The notes under the pieces: model-generated
The model's input: only the letters and a program-made list of their open reading frames with translations
Told to the model about the DNA's origin: nothing
Databases searched by the model: none
Source of the DNA: Myxococcales bacterium
GTDB lineage: Bacteria; Myxococcota_A; Polyangia; Fen-1088
Direction of reading: 5' to 3'
Assembly (NCBI GenBank): GCA_022184915.1
Contig: JAGTJU010000003.1
Span: 558,001 to 622,000 of the forward strand
Length of the DNA: 64,000 nt
Part shown: positions 56,041 through 62,977 of the stretch, one piece after another
Position numbering within the stretch: the first letter of the stretch is position 1
How the letters are laid out: each line of letters begins with the position of its first letter
Translations under genes and position numbers: made by a program

Positions 56041-56442
56041 ATGAGAGCGGCCGAGCAGACAGATCGCCACGAGCTACACGGAGCGCAGACGGTGCTGTTG
56101 GTGGGAGACGTGAGAAAGACGGTCGCGTTCTATTGCGACGTTCTCGGCTTTCGTCTTGACTTTGAATGGGGCGATCCACCAACGCATGCCCGAGTGTCGT
56201 CAGGTGACCGTTCACACGCAAGTGCCGCGCGCATACATTTTCACGAGGCAGACCCCACGCTTCTCAAGCACAAAACATGCTCGATCTACGTGCATGTTGG
56301 AAACGACTTGGATGAACTCTGTCGGGAGCTGAAGTCTAGGGGAGTCGAAGTCGTCGAAGAGCCTACGGAGCGGCCGTGGGGGCGCCAGTTTGGCATACAC
56401 GACATCAATGGGTTCCTGCTGTTGTTCCTTGCCTCAAGTTGA
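56041..56442 (+). CDS. VOC-superfamily (glyoxalase/bleomycin-resistance-like) protein (cassette 3)
   Basis: 133 residues. A single VOC fold with betaalphabetabetabeta repeats: VLLVGDVRKTVAFYCDVLGF, a metal-site-like RIHFHEAD, ELCRELKSRGVEVVEEPTER and WGRQFGIHDINGFLLLFLA. Such proteins include fosfomycin/bleomycin resistance and dioxygenases. The substrate is not evident. It starts 25 nt after the cassette junction, and no promoter was seen, so it may rely on transcription from upstream. Confidence 0.78.
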   Translation: MRAAEQTDRHELHGAQTVLLVGDVRKTVAFYCDVLGFRLDFEWGDPPTHARVSSGDRSHASAARIHFHEADPTLLKHKTCSIYVHVGNDLDELCRELKSRGVEVVEEPTERPWGRQFGIHDINGFLLLFLASS

Positions 56443-56584
56443 TGTGCCAAGGGTATGAAGATGCGCCTTCAGCCTAGAATTCACGATATCGGGGGTGTCA
56501 GGACACGATCCGGGTTCGGGAGCAACAAGAAGGTGTTCCTTCGGCGGGAGGCACAAGAATTCGACGACAACATCTTCGACCGCC

Positions 56585-56722
56585 GCCCAACCCGGGCTTG
56601 AAGGCTGACGAAGCCCAGGACTGCAGAAGAAAACCTGGATGCACCTGAGGCTCTTGAAGCGCTGAAGGGGTTGTGAGACCCTTTCGAAAGGGCTTCGCAG
56701 CTTAAGCCCAAACACGTTGGGC
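56585..56722 (+). repeat. attC of cassette 3
   Basis: R'' GCCCAAC, R' GTTGGGC (cut after G56716), 138 bp. About 140 bp between the VOC stop and this site hold nothing I recognise. Confidence 0.9.
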
Positions 56723-56743
56723 GGACCACATCGCGCTATGCCA

Positions 56744-56771
56744 TTGACTTAGTAAGCCGTGGGCTTATACT
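56744..56771 (+). promoter_or_regulatory. Promoter of cassette 4 toxin with operator dyad
   Basis: TTGACT, a 16-bp spacer and TATACT. The dyad TAAGCC-GTG-GGCTTA (56753-56767) lies in the spacer and reaches the -10. Transcription would start at the GTG at 56778. Confidence 0.72.
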
Positions 56772-56777
56772 TCATGA

Positions 56778-57065
56778 GTGCGATTTGCCTGGGATGAAGC
56801 GAAGGACGCGTCAAACCGCTCCAAGCACGGCGTGTCGTTCGAAGAGGCAAGTTCGCTTTTCACCAGCGGGGAGGATTATCTTGAGATCTTCGATGACGCG
56901 AACTCTTTGGACGAGGACAGATTCATCGCGATAGGCCCAGTTATCCGAGGGGTTATCGTCGTCGTCTATACTGAGAGAGATGGCGACACGATTCGAATCA
57001 TCAGCGCACGCTGGGCAACCAAGCGCGAAGCGAGCCGGTACCGAAGTTACAAGGAAGGAGGCTGA
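56778..57065 (+). CDS. BrnT-like toxin (cassette 4)
   Basis: 95 residues from a GTG at 56778. It belongs to the DUF497/BrnT family: RFAWDEAKDASNRSKHGVSF, then RFIAIGPVIRGVIVVVYTER, DTIRIISARWATKREASRYR. It differs clearly from the BrnT of cassettes 2/9. A strong AAGGAGG near its end serves the next gene. Its partner is an XRE-type regulator instead of BrnA, a less usual pairing. Confidence 0.82.
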   Translation: MRFAWDEAKDASNRSKHGVSFEEASSLFTSGEDYLEIFDDANSLDEDRFIAIGPVIRGVIVVVYTERDGDTIRIISARWATKREASRYRSYKEGG

Positions 57066-57069
57066 AAAC

Positions 57070-57354
57070 ATGATTGATGAGCTAACGGACGAGCAGTTGT
57101 CACGGGCAATATCAGCGCGCCTGCGTAAGCGGCTGATGGACGGGAAGATTGAGTCTGGCGAGGATGTGTCCGCTCTCAGGCATTTCGTTGGGTTGACTCA
57201 ACAGCAGTTTGCCGAGGCTATGGGAATCAGCGTTCACACATTGCGCAACTGGGAACAGGGGCGCCGACATCCGGAGGGCCCTGCAATCGGTCTGCTCCGG
57301 ATCGCGGCTCGTCATCCACGGATCATTCGCGAGAACGTGAAGACAGCCGCATGA
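57070..57354 (+). CDS. XRE-family (HigA-like) antitoxin (cassette 4)
   Basis: 94 residues. The C-terminal helix-turn-helix LTQQQFAEAMGISVHTLRNW is followed by EQGRRHPEGPAIGLLRIAAR, typical of HigA-type antitoxins. The start at 57070 has AAGGAGG at 57055-57061. It follows the toxin by 4 nt and is presumed to bind the operator dyad at 56753 and repress the pair. Similar toxin-first pairs of BrnT with XRE proteins occur, but I know of no detailed study. Confidence 0.82.
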   Translation: MIDELTDEQLSRAISARLRKRLMDGKIESGEDVSALRHFVGLTQQQFAEAMGISVHTLRNWEQGRRHPEGPAIGLLRIAARHPRIIRENVKTAA

Positions 57355-57367
57355 TTCCGATGCAGCC

Positions 57368-57501
57368 GCCCAACCCAGCGTTGAACTTGTCAAAGCCCGC
57401 AGGCGCTTTCGAGAACCTAGACACGCCAGCGCGGTGCAAGCGCCATGATGCTGTGGGCGTTCGCGAAGTGGGCTTTGCAAGTTAACGCCAACACGTTGGG
57501 C
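57368..57501 (+). repeat. attC of cassette 4
   Basis: R'' GCCCAAC, L'' GCGTTGAACTTG, L' CAAGTTAACGC, R' GTTGGGC (cut after G57495). L'' and L' are complementary except for one extra-helical G, the hallmark of a folded attC bottom strand. Confidence 0.93.
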
Positions 57502-57592
57502 GGACACCATGAGAATTGGTGATGGCTTGTCGGCGCCACGAATGCTGGCAATTTACTTGAGAAGTGATCAGCGTCTTTAAAGCAATCTGACA

Positions 57593-57868
57593 ATGTCGCT
57601 ATACATATTCACGCCAAGGTGGAGAGAGGAACTTGTATGCAAGTGCGACGCTGGTCAGCTTGTATTCGAGATGCCCATGGGCCGCGTGAAGGTCCTTTTC
57701 CCAACTGACGACAGATGGAGCGACATCGTCAAGGCCCCTCATTGGGCACGCCTCCGACGCGGCGAGATCCTTGCCGCCCTTGAGAACTGGTGCAGGGACG
57801 AAGGGATACCCCTGGTTGTCACGCGCGAGACTTTGCCAACAGACCCGACGTGGGTACCAACGCAGTAG
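57593..57868 (+). CDS. Hypothetical protein (cassette 5)
   Basis: 91 residues, no recognised domain (SLYIFTPRWREELVCKCDAG, EMPMGRVKVLFPTDDRWSDI, then WCRDEGIPLVVTRETLPTDP). Charged and aromatic, with no signal or membrane helix. A second, near-identical copy in cassette 8 (one base differs in 545) shows that the whole cassette duplicated recently. A 23-codon frame with ATG at 57508 lies upstream and is also kept in the copy. Function unknown. Confidence 0.65.
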   Translation: MSLYIFTPRWREELVCKCDAGQLVFEMPMGRVKVLFPTDDRWSDIVKAPHWARLRRGEILAALENWCRDEGIPLVVTRETLPTDPTWVPTQ

Positions 57869-57916
57869 GGGAAGTCACTCGGTACAGCGAGGATGATCCG
57901 GCAACCCCAGCCCGCC

Positions 57917-58046
57917 GCCCAACCGGGCATTGAACCCGACAAAGCTCGCAGGTTACTTTTGAACCTAGACACGGCAACGTGATGCGAGCCACAATGCTGT
58001 CTTCGACGTTAACGGGCTTTGCGGGTTAACGCCAATCACGTTGGGC
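57917..58046 (+). repeat. attC of cassette 5
   Basis: R'' GCCCAAC, R' GTTGGGC (cut after G58040), 130 bp. Confidence 0.9.
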
Positions 58047-58067
58047 GGACCACATCGCGCTATGCCA

Positions 58068-58095
58068 TTGACTTAGTAAGCCGTGGGCTTATACT
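58068..58095 (+). promoter_or_regulatory. Promoter of cassette 6 toxin
   Basis: Same TTGACT - 16 bp - TATACT and spacer dyad as in cassette 4. Confidence 0.7.
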
Positions 58096-58101
58096 TCATG
58101 A

Positions 58102-58389
58102 GTGCGATTTGCCTGGGATGAAGCGAAGGACGCGTCAAACCGCTCCAAGCACGGCGTGTCGTTCGAAGAGGCAAGTTCGCTTTTCACCAGCGGGGAGGAT
58201 TATCTTGAGATCTTCGATGACGCGAACTCTTTGGACGAGGACAGATTCATCGCGATAGGCCCAGTTATCCGAGGGGTTATCGTCGTCGTCTATACTGAGA
58301 GAGATGGCGACACGATTCGAATCATCAGCGCACGCTGGGCAACCAAGCGCGAAGCGAGCCGGTACCGAAGTTACAAGGAAGGAGGCTGA
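58102..58389 (+). CDS. BrnT-like toxin (cassette 6, copy of cassette 4)
   Basis: The protein is identical to that of cassette 4. The 779-bp cassettes differ at about four positions only, so the duplication is recent. The same GTG start at 58102, the same promoter with dyad and the same downstream AAGGAGG are present. Whether one antitoxin can protect against both toxins is a natural question, since both pairs are intact. Confidence 0.82.
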   Translation: MRFAWDEAKDASNRSKHGVSFEEASSLFTSGEDYLEIFDDANSLDEDRFIAIGPVIRGVIVVVYTERDGDTIRIISARWATKREASRYRSYKEGG

Positions 58390-58393
58390 AAAC

Positions 58394-58678
58394 ATGATTG
58401 ATGAGCTAACGGACGAGCAGTTGTCACGGGCAATATCAGCGAGCCTACGTAAGCGGCTGATGGACGGGAAGATTGAGTCTGGCGAGGATGTGTCCGCTCT
58501 CAGGCATTTCGTTGGGTTGACTCAACAGCAGTTTGCCGAGGCTATGGGAATCAGCGTTCACACATTGCGCAACTGGGAACAGGGGCGCCGACATCCGGAG
58601 GGCCCTGCAATCGGTCTGCTCCGGATCGCGGCTCGTCATCCACGGATCATTCGCGAGAACGTGAAGACTGCCGCATGA
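58394..58678 (+). CDS. XRE-family (HigA-like) antitoxin (cassette 6)
   Basis: 94 residues with the same helix-turn-helix as in cassette 4, differing by one residue (arginine to serine at ISASLRKRL). It follows the toxin by 4 nt. Near-identity means that the two antitoxins should cross-neutralise, so loss of one cassette would not be lethal if the other remains. Confidence 0.82.
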   Translation: MIDELTDEQLSRAISASLRKRLMDGKIESGEDVSALRHFVGLTQQQFAEAMGISVHTLRNWEQGRRHPEGPAIGLLRIAARHPRIIRENVKTAA

Positions 58679-58691
58679 TTCCGATGCAGCC

Positions 58692-58825
58692 GCCCAACCC
58701 AGCGTTGAACTTGTCAAAGCCCGCAGGCGCTTTCGAGAACCTAGACACGCCAGCGCGGGGCAAGCGCCATGATGCTGTGGGCGTTCGCGAAGTGGGCTTT
58801 GCAAGTTAACGCCAACACGTTGGGC
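58692..58825 (+). repeat. attC of cassette 6
   Basis: R'' GCCCAAC, R' GTTGGGC (cut after G58819). Matches the attC of cassette 4 except for single bases. Confidence 0.92.
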
Positions 58826-58848
58826 GGACTGCGGCAGGTTTTTTCGGT

Positions 58849-58876
58849 TTGACTAGTGGTCATACCGGGTCATACT
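58849..58876 (+). promoter_or_regulatory. mazE promoter with repeated operator motif (cassette 7)
   Basis: TTGACT, a 16-bp spacer and CATACT. GTCATAC occurs twice (58859-58865 and 58870-58876), and GTATGA follows as an inverted copy. Transcription would start on the ATG at 58883. Confidence 0.6.
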
Positions 58877-58882
58877 AAGGGT

Positions 58883-59119
58883 ATGAAGACGGCCATCTCT
58901 ATCCCCGACGCGATATTCGAAGACGCCGAGCGCCTTGCTCGTAGTCTGAAGCGTTCTCGCAGCGAACTCTACAGCCGTGCGTTGTCGGAATACGTTGCTC
59001 GTCACGCCCCGGACCAAGTGACCGAGGAGATGAATCGGGTTGTCGCCGCTGTGGACGAGCCTGACGACACGTTCGCCACAACTGCTGCCCGCCGCACGTT
59101 GAGGCGCGCCGAGTGGTAG
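58883..59119 (+). CDS. mazE: MazE-like ribbon-helix-helix antitoxin (cassette 7)
   Basis: 78 residues. An N-terminal RHH domain (KTAISIPDAIFEDAERLARS, LKRSRSELYSRALSEYVARH) is followed by a flexible acidic tail (VTEEMNRVVAAVDEPDD) for toxin binding. The start is the ATG at 58883. It overlaps mazF by 7 nt, so translation is coupled. Presumably represses its own promoter. Confidence 0.83.
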   Translation: MKTAISIPDAIFEDAERLARSLKRSRSELYSRALSEYVARHAPDQVTEEMNRVVAAVDEPDDTFATTAARRTLRRAEW

Positions 59120-59460
59120 CCGTGAGTCAAGGAGACGTTTGTTGGGTAGACATCGGAGAGCCAAGTGGTTCGGAACCAGGGTTCCGAAGGCCCGTTGTCG
59201 TGGTTCAAGGTGATGCGCTCAACCGCAGCCGCATCTCCACCACCGTCTGCGTAAGTTTGACGAGCAACTTAAAGTGGGCGGCGGCACCAGCCAACGTACT
59301 GCTTTCGGCGGCGGCGACCGGGCTGCCAAAGGACTCAGTTGCGAACGTCTCGCAAATCGTGACCATCGACAAGACAGACCTGTCCGAGCGAGTCGGGAAG
59401 CTCCCCCGCCCCAAACTCAGCCTGGTACTGTCTGGAATTGATGTGATCCTTGGTCGATGA
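59113..59460 (+). CDS. mazF: MazF/PemK-family toxin (cassette 7)
   Basis: 115 residues. The family SH3-like barrel starts with VSQGDVCWVDIGEPSGSEPG and FRRPVVVVQGDALN, then STTVCVSLTSN and ends VLSGIDVILGR. PemK/MazF toxins are sequence-specific mRNA endonucleases. The GTG at 59113 overlaps the mazE stop; an in-frame GTG three codons later is also possible. Gene order antitoxin-toxin is typical. Confidence 0.85.
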   Translation: MVAVSQGDVCWVDIGEPSGSEPGFRRPVVVVQGDALNRSRISTTVCVSLTSNLKWAAAPANVLLSAAATGLPKDSVANVSQIVTIDKTDLSERVGKLPRPKLSLVLSGIDVILGR

Positions 59461-59466
59461 GACGCC

Positions 59467-59595
59467 GCCCAACCGATCGTTGCAGCTGCCGGTGCCGCAT
59501 ACGTCACCGTGATCCTAGACATTGCGGTGGCACGCGAGCGACAATGCGGTCTTGGAGCCTCAGTAGGCACCGCAGCTGAACTTCACACGTTGGGC
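59467..59595 (+). repeat. attC of cassette 7
   Basis: R'' GCCCAAC, R' GTTGGGC (cut after G59589), 129 bp. Its inner part differs from the other sites, as expected for a cassette of different origin. Confidence 0.88.
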
Positions 59596-59686
59596 GGACA
59601 CCATGAGAATTGGTGATGGCTTGTCGGCGCCACGAATGCTGGCAATTTACTTGAGAAGTGATCAGCGTCTTTAAAGCAATCTGACA

Positions 59687-59962
59687 ATGTCGCTATACAT
59701 ATTCACGCCAAGGTGGAGAGAGGAACTTGTATGCAAGTGCGACGCTGGTCAGCTTGTATTCGAGATGCCCATGGGCCGCGTGAAGGTCGTTTTCCCAACT
59801 GACGACAGATGGAGCGACATCGTCAAGGCCCCTCATTGGGCACGCCTCCGACGCGGCGAGATCCTTGCCGCCCTTGAGAACTGGTGCAGGGACGAAGGGA
59901 TACCCCTGGTTGTCACGCGCGAGACTTTGCCAACAGACCCGACGTGGGTACCAACGCAGTAG
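59687..59962 (+). CDS. Hypothetical protein (cassette 8, copy of cassette 5)
   Basis: The 91-residue protein differs from cassette 5 by one residue (leucine to valine in KVVFPTDD). The 545-bp cassettes differ by one base in all. Lacks recognised domains and, like cassette 5, has no clear promoter. The copy follows the mazEF cassette, as if a 4-5 block had duplicated and cassette 7 was then inserted between. Confidence 0.65.
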   Translation: MSLYIFTPRWREELVCKCDAGQLVFEMPMGRVKVVFPTDDRWSDIVKAPHWARLRRGEILAALENWCRDEGIPLVVTRETLPTDPTWVPTQ

Positions 59963-60010
59963 GGGAAGTCACTCGGTACAGCGAGGATGATCCGGCAACC
60001 CCAGCCCGCC

Positions 60011-60140
60011 GCCCAACCGGGCATTGAACCCGACAAAGCTCGCAGGTTACTTTTGAACCTAGACACGGCAACGTGATGCGAGCCACAATGCTGTCTTCGA
60101 CGTTAACGGGCTTTGCGGGTTAACGCCAATCACGTTATGC
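60011..60140 (+). repeat. attC of cassette 8
   Basis: R'' GCCCAAC, 130 bp, R' GTTATGC (cut after G60134), so the next cassette begins TTATGC, as does cassette 2. Confidence 0.92.
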
Positions 60141-60173
60141 CGACCGCCAAGCGAGTAACTCTCCAAACGGGAC

Positions 60174-60202
60174 TTGCACGTATGCACAACTGTGCATACA
60201 CT
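60174..60202 (+). promoter_or_regulatory. brnT promoter with operator palindrome (cassette 9)
   Basis: Same TTGCAC - 17 bp - TACACT and palindrome (60180-60199) as in cassette 2. Confidence 0.7.
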
Positions 60203-60209
60203 TACAGCA

Positions 60210-60479
60210 GTGAGCTTCGAATGGGACCCCAAGAAACGCCGCGACAACCTTGTAAAGCACAAGGTTGACTTCGCCGATGCGGTGGCAGTCCTTGAGGATC
60301 CGCTCGCCCTAACTCGGGACGACCCCCACCCCAGAGAAGAGAGATTCGTAACGTTGGGGATGGACTCACTCGGGCGCATCCTGGTGGTGTCGTGGACGCC
60401 ACGTGGCGGACGGTTTCGCCTAATCTCAGCTCGAAAGGCCACCCAAAGCGAGCGAACACAATACGAGGTGGACAAATGA
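60210..60479 (+). CDS. brnT: BrnT-family toxin (cassette 9, copy of cassette 2)
   Basis: 89 residues, differing from the cassette-2 protein by one residue near the start (threonine to serine). The 738-bp cassettes differ at about three positions. The GTG start, promoter and palindrome are the same. Together with cassettes 4/6 and 7, this makes five complete toxin-antitoxin pairs. Confidence 0.84.
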   Translation: MSFEWDPKKRRDNLVKHKVDFADAVAVLEDPLALTRDDPHPREERFVTLGMDSLGRILVVSWTPRGGRFRLISARKATQSERTQYEVDK

Positions 60480-60751
60480 AAAAGAACTACGATTTTAGCC
60501 AAGCGAAGCGTGGGCCTGTCGTCGCACAGTCTCCGGGAAAAACCAGGATAACTATCCGCATTGATGACGACATTCTTGACTGGTTTCGAGAGCAAGCAGA
60601 CGTCGCGGGTGGTGGCAATTATCAGTCGATGATCAATGAAGCCCTACGTTCGCATATGGCTGGTGCGAGCGGGTCAGTCGAGAAGGTACTGAGACGGGTT
60701 GTGCGGGAGGAGCTCCAGCGAGCCAAGAAGCGACCGGTGAAGGCGGCATAA
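60476..60751 (+). CDS. brnA: BrnA-family antitoxin (cassette 9)
   Basis: 91 residues. One residue differs from the cassette-2 copy (serine to arginine before ITIRIDDD). It overlaps brnT by 4 nt and ends in the R'' box. It is predicted to repress both copies of the promoter, since the operators are identical. Confidence 0.84.
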   Translation: MKKNYDFSQAKRGPVVAQSPGKTRITIRIDDDILDWFREQADVAGGGNYQSMINEALRSHMAGASGSVEKVLRRVVREELQRAKKRPVKAA

Positions 60752-60878
60752 CCGGGCGTTGAAGGCTGACAGTGCCACGGGCATTCTTCTTGAACCTAAA
60801 CACGCTGGCGGGGCGCAAGCGACAATGCGGTCCTGAGGCGTTGGCGGGCACTGCAGCTTAACGCCAACCACGTTCGGC
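60746..60878 (+). repeat. attC of cassette 9
   Basis: R'' GCATAAC, R' GTTCGGC (cut after G60872), 133 bp. Confidence 0.9.
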
Positions 60879-61570
60879 GGACCGGCCCGGGGAGAGGGAG
60901 AAGTACGGAGGGGGCTCGAGGCGACGGTCTGGAGGGGAGGGAGACCGGGACGAAGAGCCGAGAAGGGATGGGCGTGGCTGTATCGATGTCGTCGGAGCAC
61001 TTATAGGGCGCCAGCATCGGGTCTGTCGGGTGCCAGCATCGGTTCTGCAAATAGGGTCCGGAGTCCTCTGCGCGGCCGCAGGTAGAGCGAGGCAGAGGGA
61101 AGTGATTGGGGAGGATCCTCGAAGGGATGAGGCCGGCCAGTCGGTGAAAATGCGGAGACGAGGCCGGGGCTCGCAAGGCGTATGGAACGCAGGACCGGAT
61201 TCGCTCGCATCGGGGCAGCAGGTTCGGACCGGGAGGGATGCTCGAAGGGATGAGGCCGGCCAGTCGGTGACACCCATGAAAATGGGGAAATGAGGCCGGG
61301 TGCTCGCAAGCGCAGGGCCGGATTCGCTCGCATCGGGGCAGGCGGTTGGGTTCGGATAAGGACCGAAGGACGCAGGGCCCGAAGACAAGTGCGGCGACGT
61401 TGTTAAGGGAAGCACCTGAGATGTGCATGATGAGTTCAGCCGCCGAACAAAGGCTTGCAGCTGCCGAAGCCCAGAACGTTGGTGGACAACCAAGATGGGT
61501 CTTGGGCCCTTGAAGCGCATGAGGGGTTGTGAGAGCCTGTCGAAGGGCTTCGCAGCTGAAGCCCGACACG
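60873..61570 (+). mobile_element. Cassette 10: cassette without a convincing gene
   Basis: 698 bp between cut sites. No plus-strand frame of good quality; the longest (61030-61293, 87 codons) is repeat-derived. Two imperfect repeat units of about 120 bp (61119-61240 and 61241-61360) share the motifs GAAGGGATGAGGCCGGCC and TTCGCTCGCATCGGGGCAG. Two overlapping minus-strand frames are open through it, but they cross attC and look like GC-bias shadows. It may encode an RNA or be a decayed cassette. Cassette 13 is a near-identical copy. Confidence 0.7.
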
Positions 61571-61576
61571 TTGGGC
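61442..61576 (+). repeat. attC of cassette 10
   Basis: R'' GCCGAAC is the reverse complement of this cassette's own GTTCGGC start. R' GTTGGGC, cut after G61570, 135 bp. Confidence 0.9.
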
Positions 61577-62219
61577 GGACCGGCACGGGGAGAGGGCGAA
61601 GTACGGAGGGGCTCGAGGCTTCGGTGAGTAAGGGGTGGGAGATCCGCACCAAGAGCCGACAAGGGATGGGTGTGGCTGTGTCGATGTCGGGAGGGCACTG
61701 GTTTTGGGACGTCTGTCTGCACAGGGTGGGAGATCCGGACCAAGAGCCGACAAGAGTCGAGCACGGCCACGTCGATGTCGGCGGAGCTTTGGTTGGTGGC
61801 AAGGACCGGTTGTGCAGATTCGGATCGGTCTGCCCGGCGGGGCGAGGCAAAGGAAGCAATCGTGGAAGTTGGCTTCTTGGACATCTCTTGGAGATCTCTG
61901 GCAAGAGTTTGAAACTGAGAGAAGCGAGGTCATTGACCCCCGCTGCAAGAGTGCGAGTGCGAGGCCGGAATACGGAGGCAACAATTCGGACGGCTTGAAA
62001 CGAAGAAAGGAACAGGAGGTGCCTGGCCCGAAGACGACTGCGGCGACGTCCTGGAGGGAGGTACCAGAGGGGTGCACGATGAGTTCAGCCGCCCAACAAA
62101 GGCTTGCAACTGACGAAGCCCAGAACGTTGGTGGAAAACCAAGATGGGTCTTGGGCCCTTGAAGCGCCTGCGGGGTTGTGAGAGCCTATCGAAGGGCTTC
62201 GCAGCTGAAGCCCGACACG
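61571..62219 (+). mobile_element. Cassette 11: second cassette without a convincing gene, related to 10
   Basis: 649 bp. The first 60 bp (GGGGAGAGGGCGAAGTACGG and following) match the start of cassette 10 with few changes. A unit containing CAAGAGCCGACAAG and TCGATGTCG occurs twice (near 61650 and 61742) and once in cassette 10. A 176-codon plus-strand frame (61635-62162) runs into attC and has no recognisable domain. Function unknown. Confidence 0.6.
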
Positions 62220-62225
62220 TTCGAC
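62091..62225 (+). repeat. attC of cassette 11
   Basis: R'' GCCCAAC, R' GTTCGAC (cut after G62219), 135 bp. Nearly the same inner sequence as the attC of cassettes 10 and 13. Confidence 0.9.
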
Positions 62226-62241
62226 GGACGAGAATTGAGCC

Positions 62242-62760
62242 ATGGGCGCAGGGAGAATAGACGCCATCCTGATCGCGGGTGCGAACGGCGCCGGCAAGAC
62301 AACGTTCGCCAGGCAGTTCCTGCACGTACGTTATCCCGAAGCCACGTTCTTGAACGCAGATGAGATCCAGCGAGAGAGTAACGAGTTCGATCACCCGTTC
62401 GCAGCAGGCCGAGAGCTACTTCGCCGCTTGTCGCGTTTGGAGTCCTTGCGGAGGAGCTTCGCAATAGAATCGACGCTGTCTTCGCGGATGTACGCAAGGA
62501 GGATCGTAAAGTGGAAGAGCCTCGGATACCGCACCCAACTCCACTTCATCGAGCTGCCATCGGCGGATTTGGCCTTGAAGCGTGTGGCGGCCAGAGTCGC
62601 CGCGGGTGGTCATGACGTTCCGGCGGAAGATGTCGAGAGGCGGTTCCAGCGGGGGCTTGCGCTGTTCCGTAGCGAATACTCCCACTTGGTGCATCGGTGC
62701 TATCATTGGAAGAGTGACGAGCGAGGTCTAACTCTTGCAGAACGACGCGAAAACCCCTGA
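62242..62760 (+). CDS. Zeta-toxin-like P-loop kinase (cassette 12)
   Basis: 172 residues. Walker A is ILIAGANGAGKTTFARQFLH; the next segment is EATFLNADEIQRE with an acidic residue for catalysis, then AIESTLSSRMYARRIVKW and a Lid-like arginine region (RVAARVAAGGHDVPAEDVER). This is the zeta-toxin/COG4185 group, some of which phosphorylate UDP-N-acetylglucosamine. The ATG at 62242 lies 22 nt into the cassette, with no promoter seen. A small partner gene overlaps its end. Confidence 0.8.
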   Translation: MGAGRIDAILIAGANGAGKTTFARQFLHVRYPEATFLNADEIQRESNEFDHPFAAGRELLRRLSRLESLRRSFAIESTLSSRMYARRIVKWKSLGYRTQLHFIELPSADLALKRVAARVAAGGHDVPAEDVERRFQRGLALFRSEYSHLVHRCYHWKSDERGLTLAERRENP

Positions 62761-62935
62761 AGACTCAGAGGAGTTGGAAGCCCTACTGGAGGCGGCAAGG
62801 CGAGCGAACTGGGACGCTCAGCATGGCCCGAAGCATCTGCGCTCTGGGCGATACTTCTCCTACGAGAAGCCGACGCGTCAGGGCGGAGCGTCGGTGGCGA
62901 GAGACGCCGCCGTCGAACCAGGCATTGAAGACTGA
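62735..62935 (+). CDS. Small putative antitoxin partner of the zeta-like protein (cassette 12)
   Basis: 66 residues (PEDSEELEALLEAARRANWD, HGPKHLRSGRYFSYEKP). It overlaps the upstream gene by 26 nt and can only start at TTG 62735 or later, because a TAA lies just before in this frame. Its C-terminus runs into attC. The helical, acidic N-terminus is what a toxin-binding partner could look like, but identity is inferred from position only. Confidence 0.5.
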   Translation: MQNDAKTPEDSEELEALLEAARRANWDAQHGPKHLRSGRYFSYEKPTRQGGASVARDAAVEPGIED

Positions 62936-62977
62936 CGGCCGCTTCGCGGCCGCAGCTTAATGCCCATCACGTTCGGC
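62912..62977 (+). repeat. Short attC of cassette 12
   Basis: Only 66 bp. R'' GTCGAAC is the complement of this cassette's own GTTCGAC, R' GTTCGGC (cut after G62971). A strong CGGCCGCttcGCGGCCG hairpin forms the centre. Confidence 0.88.

Noticed and set aside
60796-61904. Two long overlapping minus-strand open frames (348 and 362 codons) across cassettes 10 and 11
   Set aside because: Both frames are open at once, cross attC sites, are Pro/Ser/Arg-rich and have no recognisable domain; the open state follows from GC-rich repeats. I kept the possibility of an antisense gene in the findings only.
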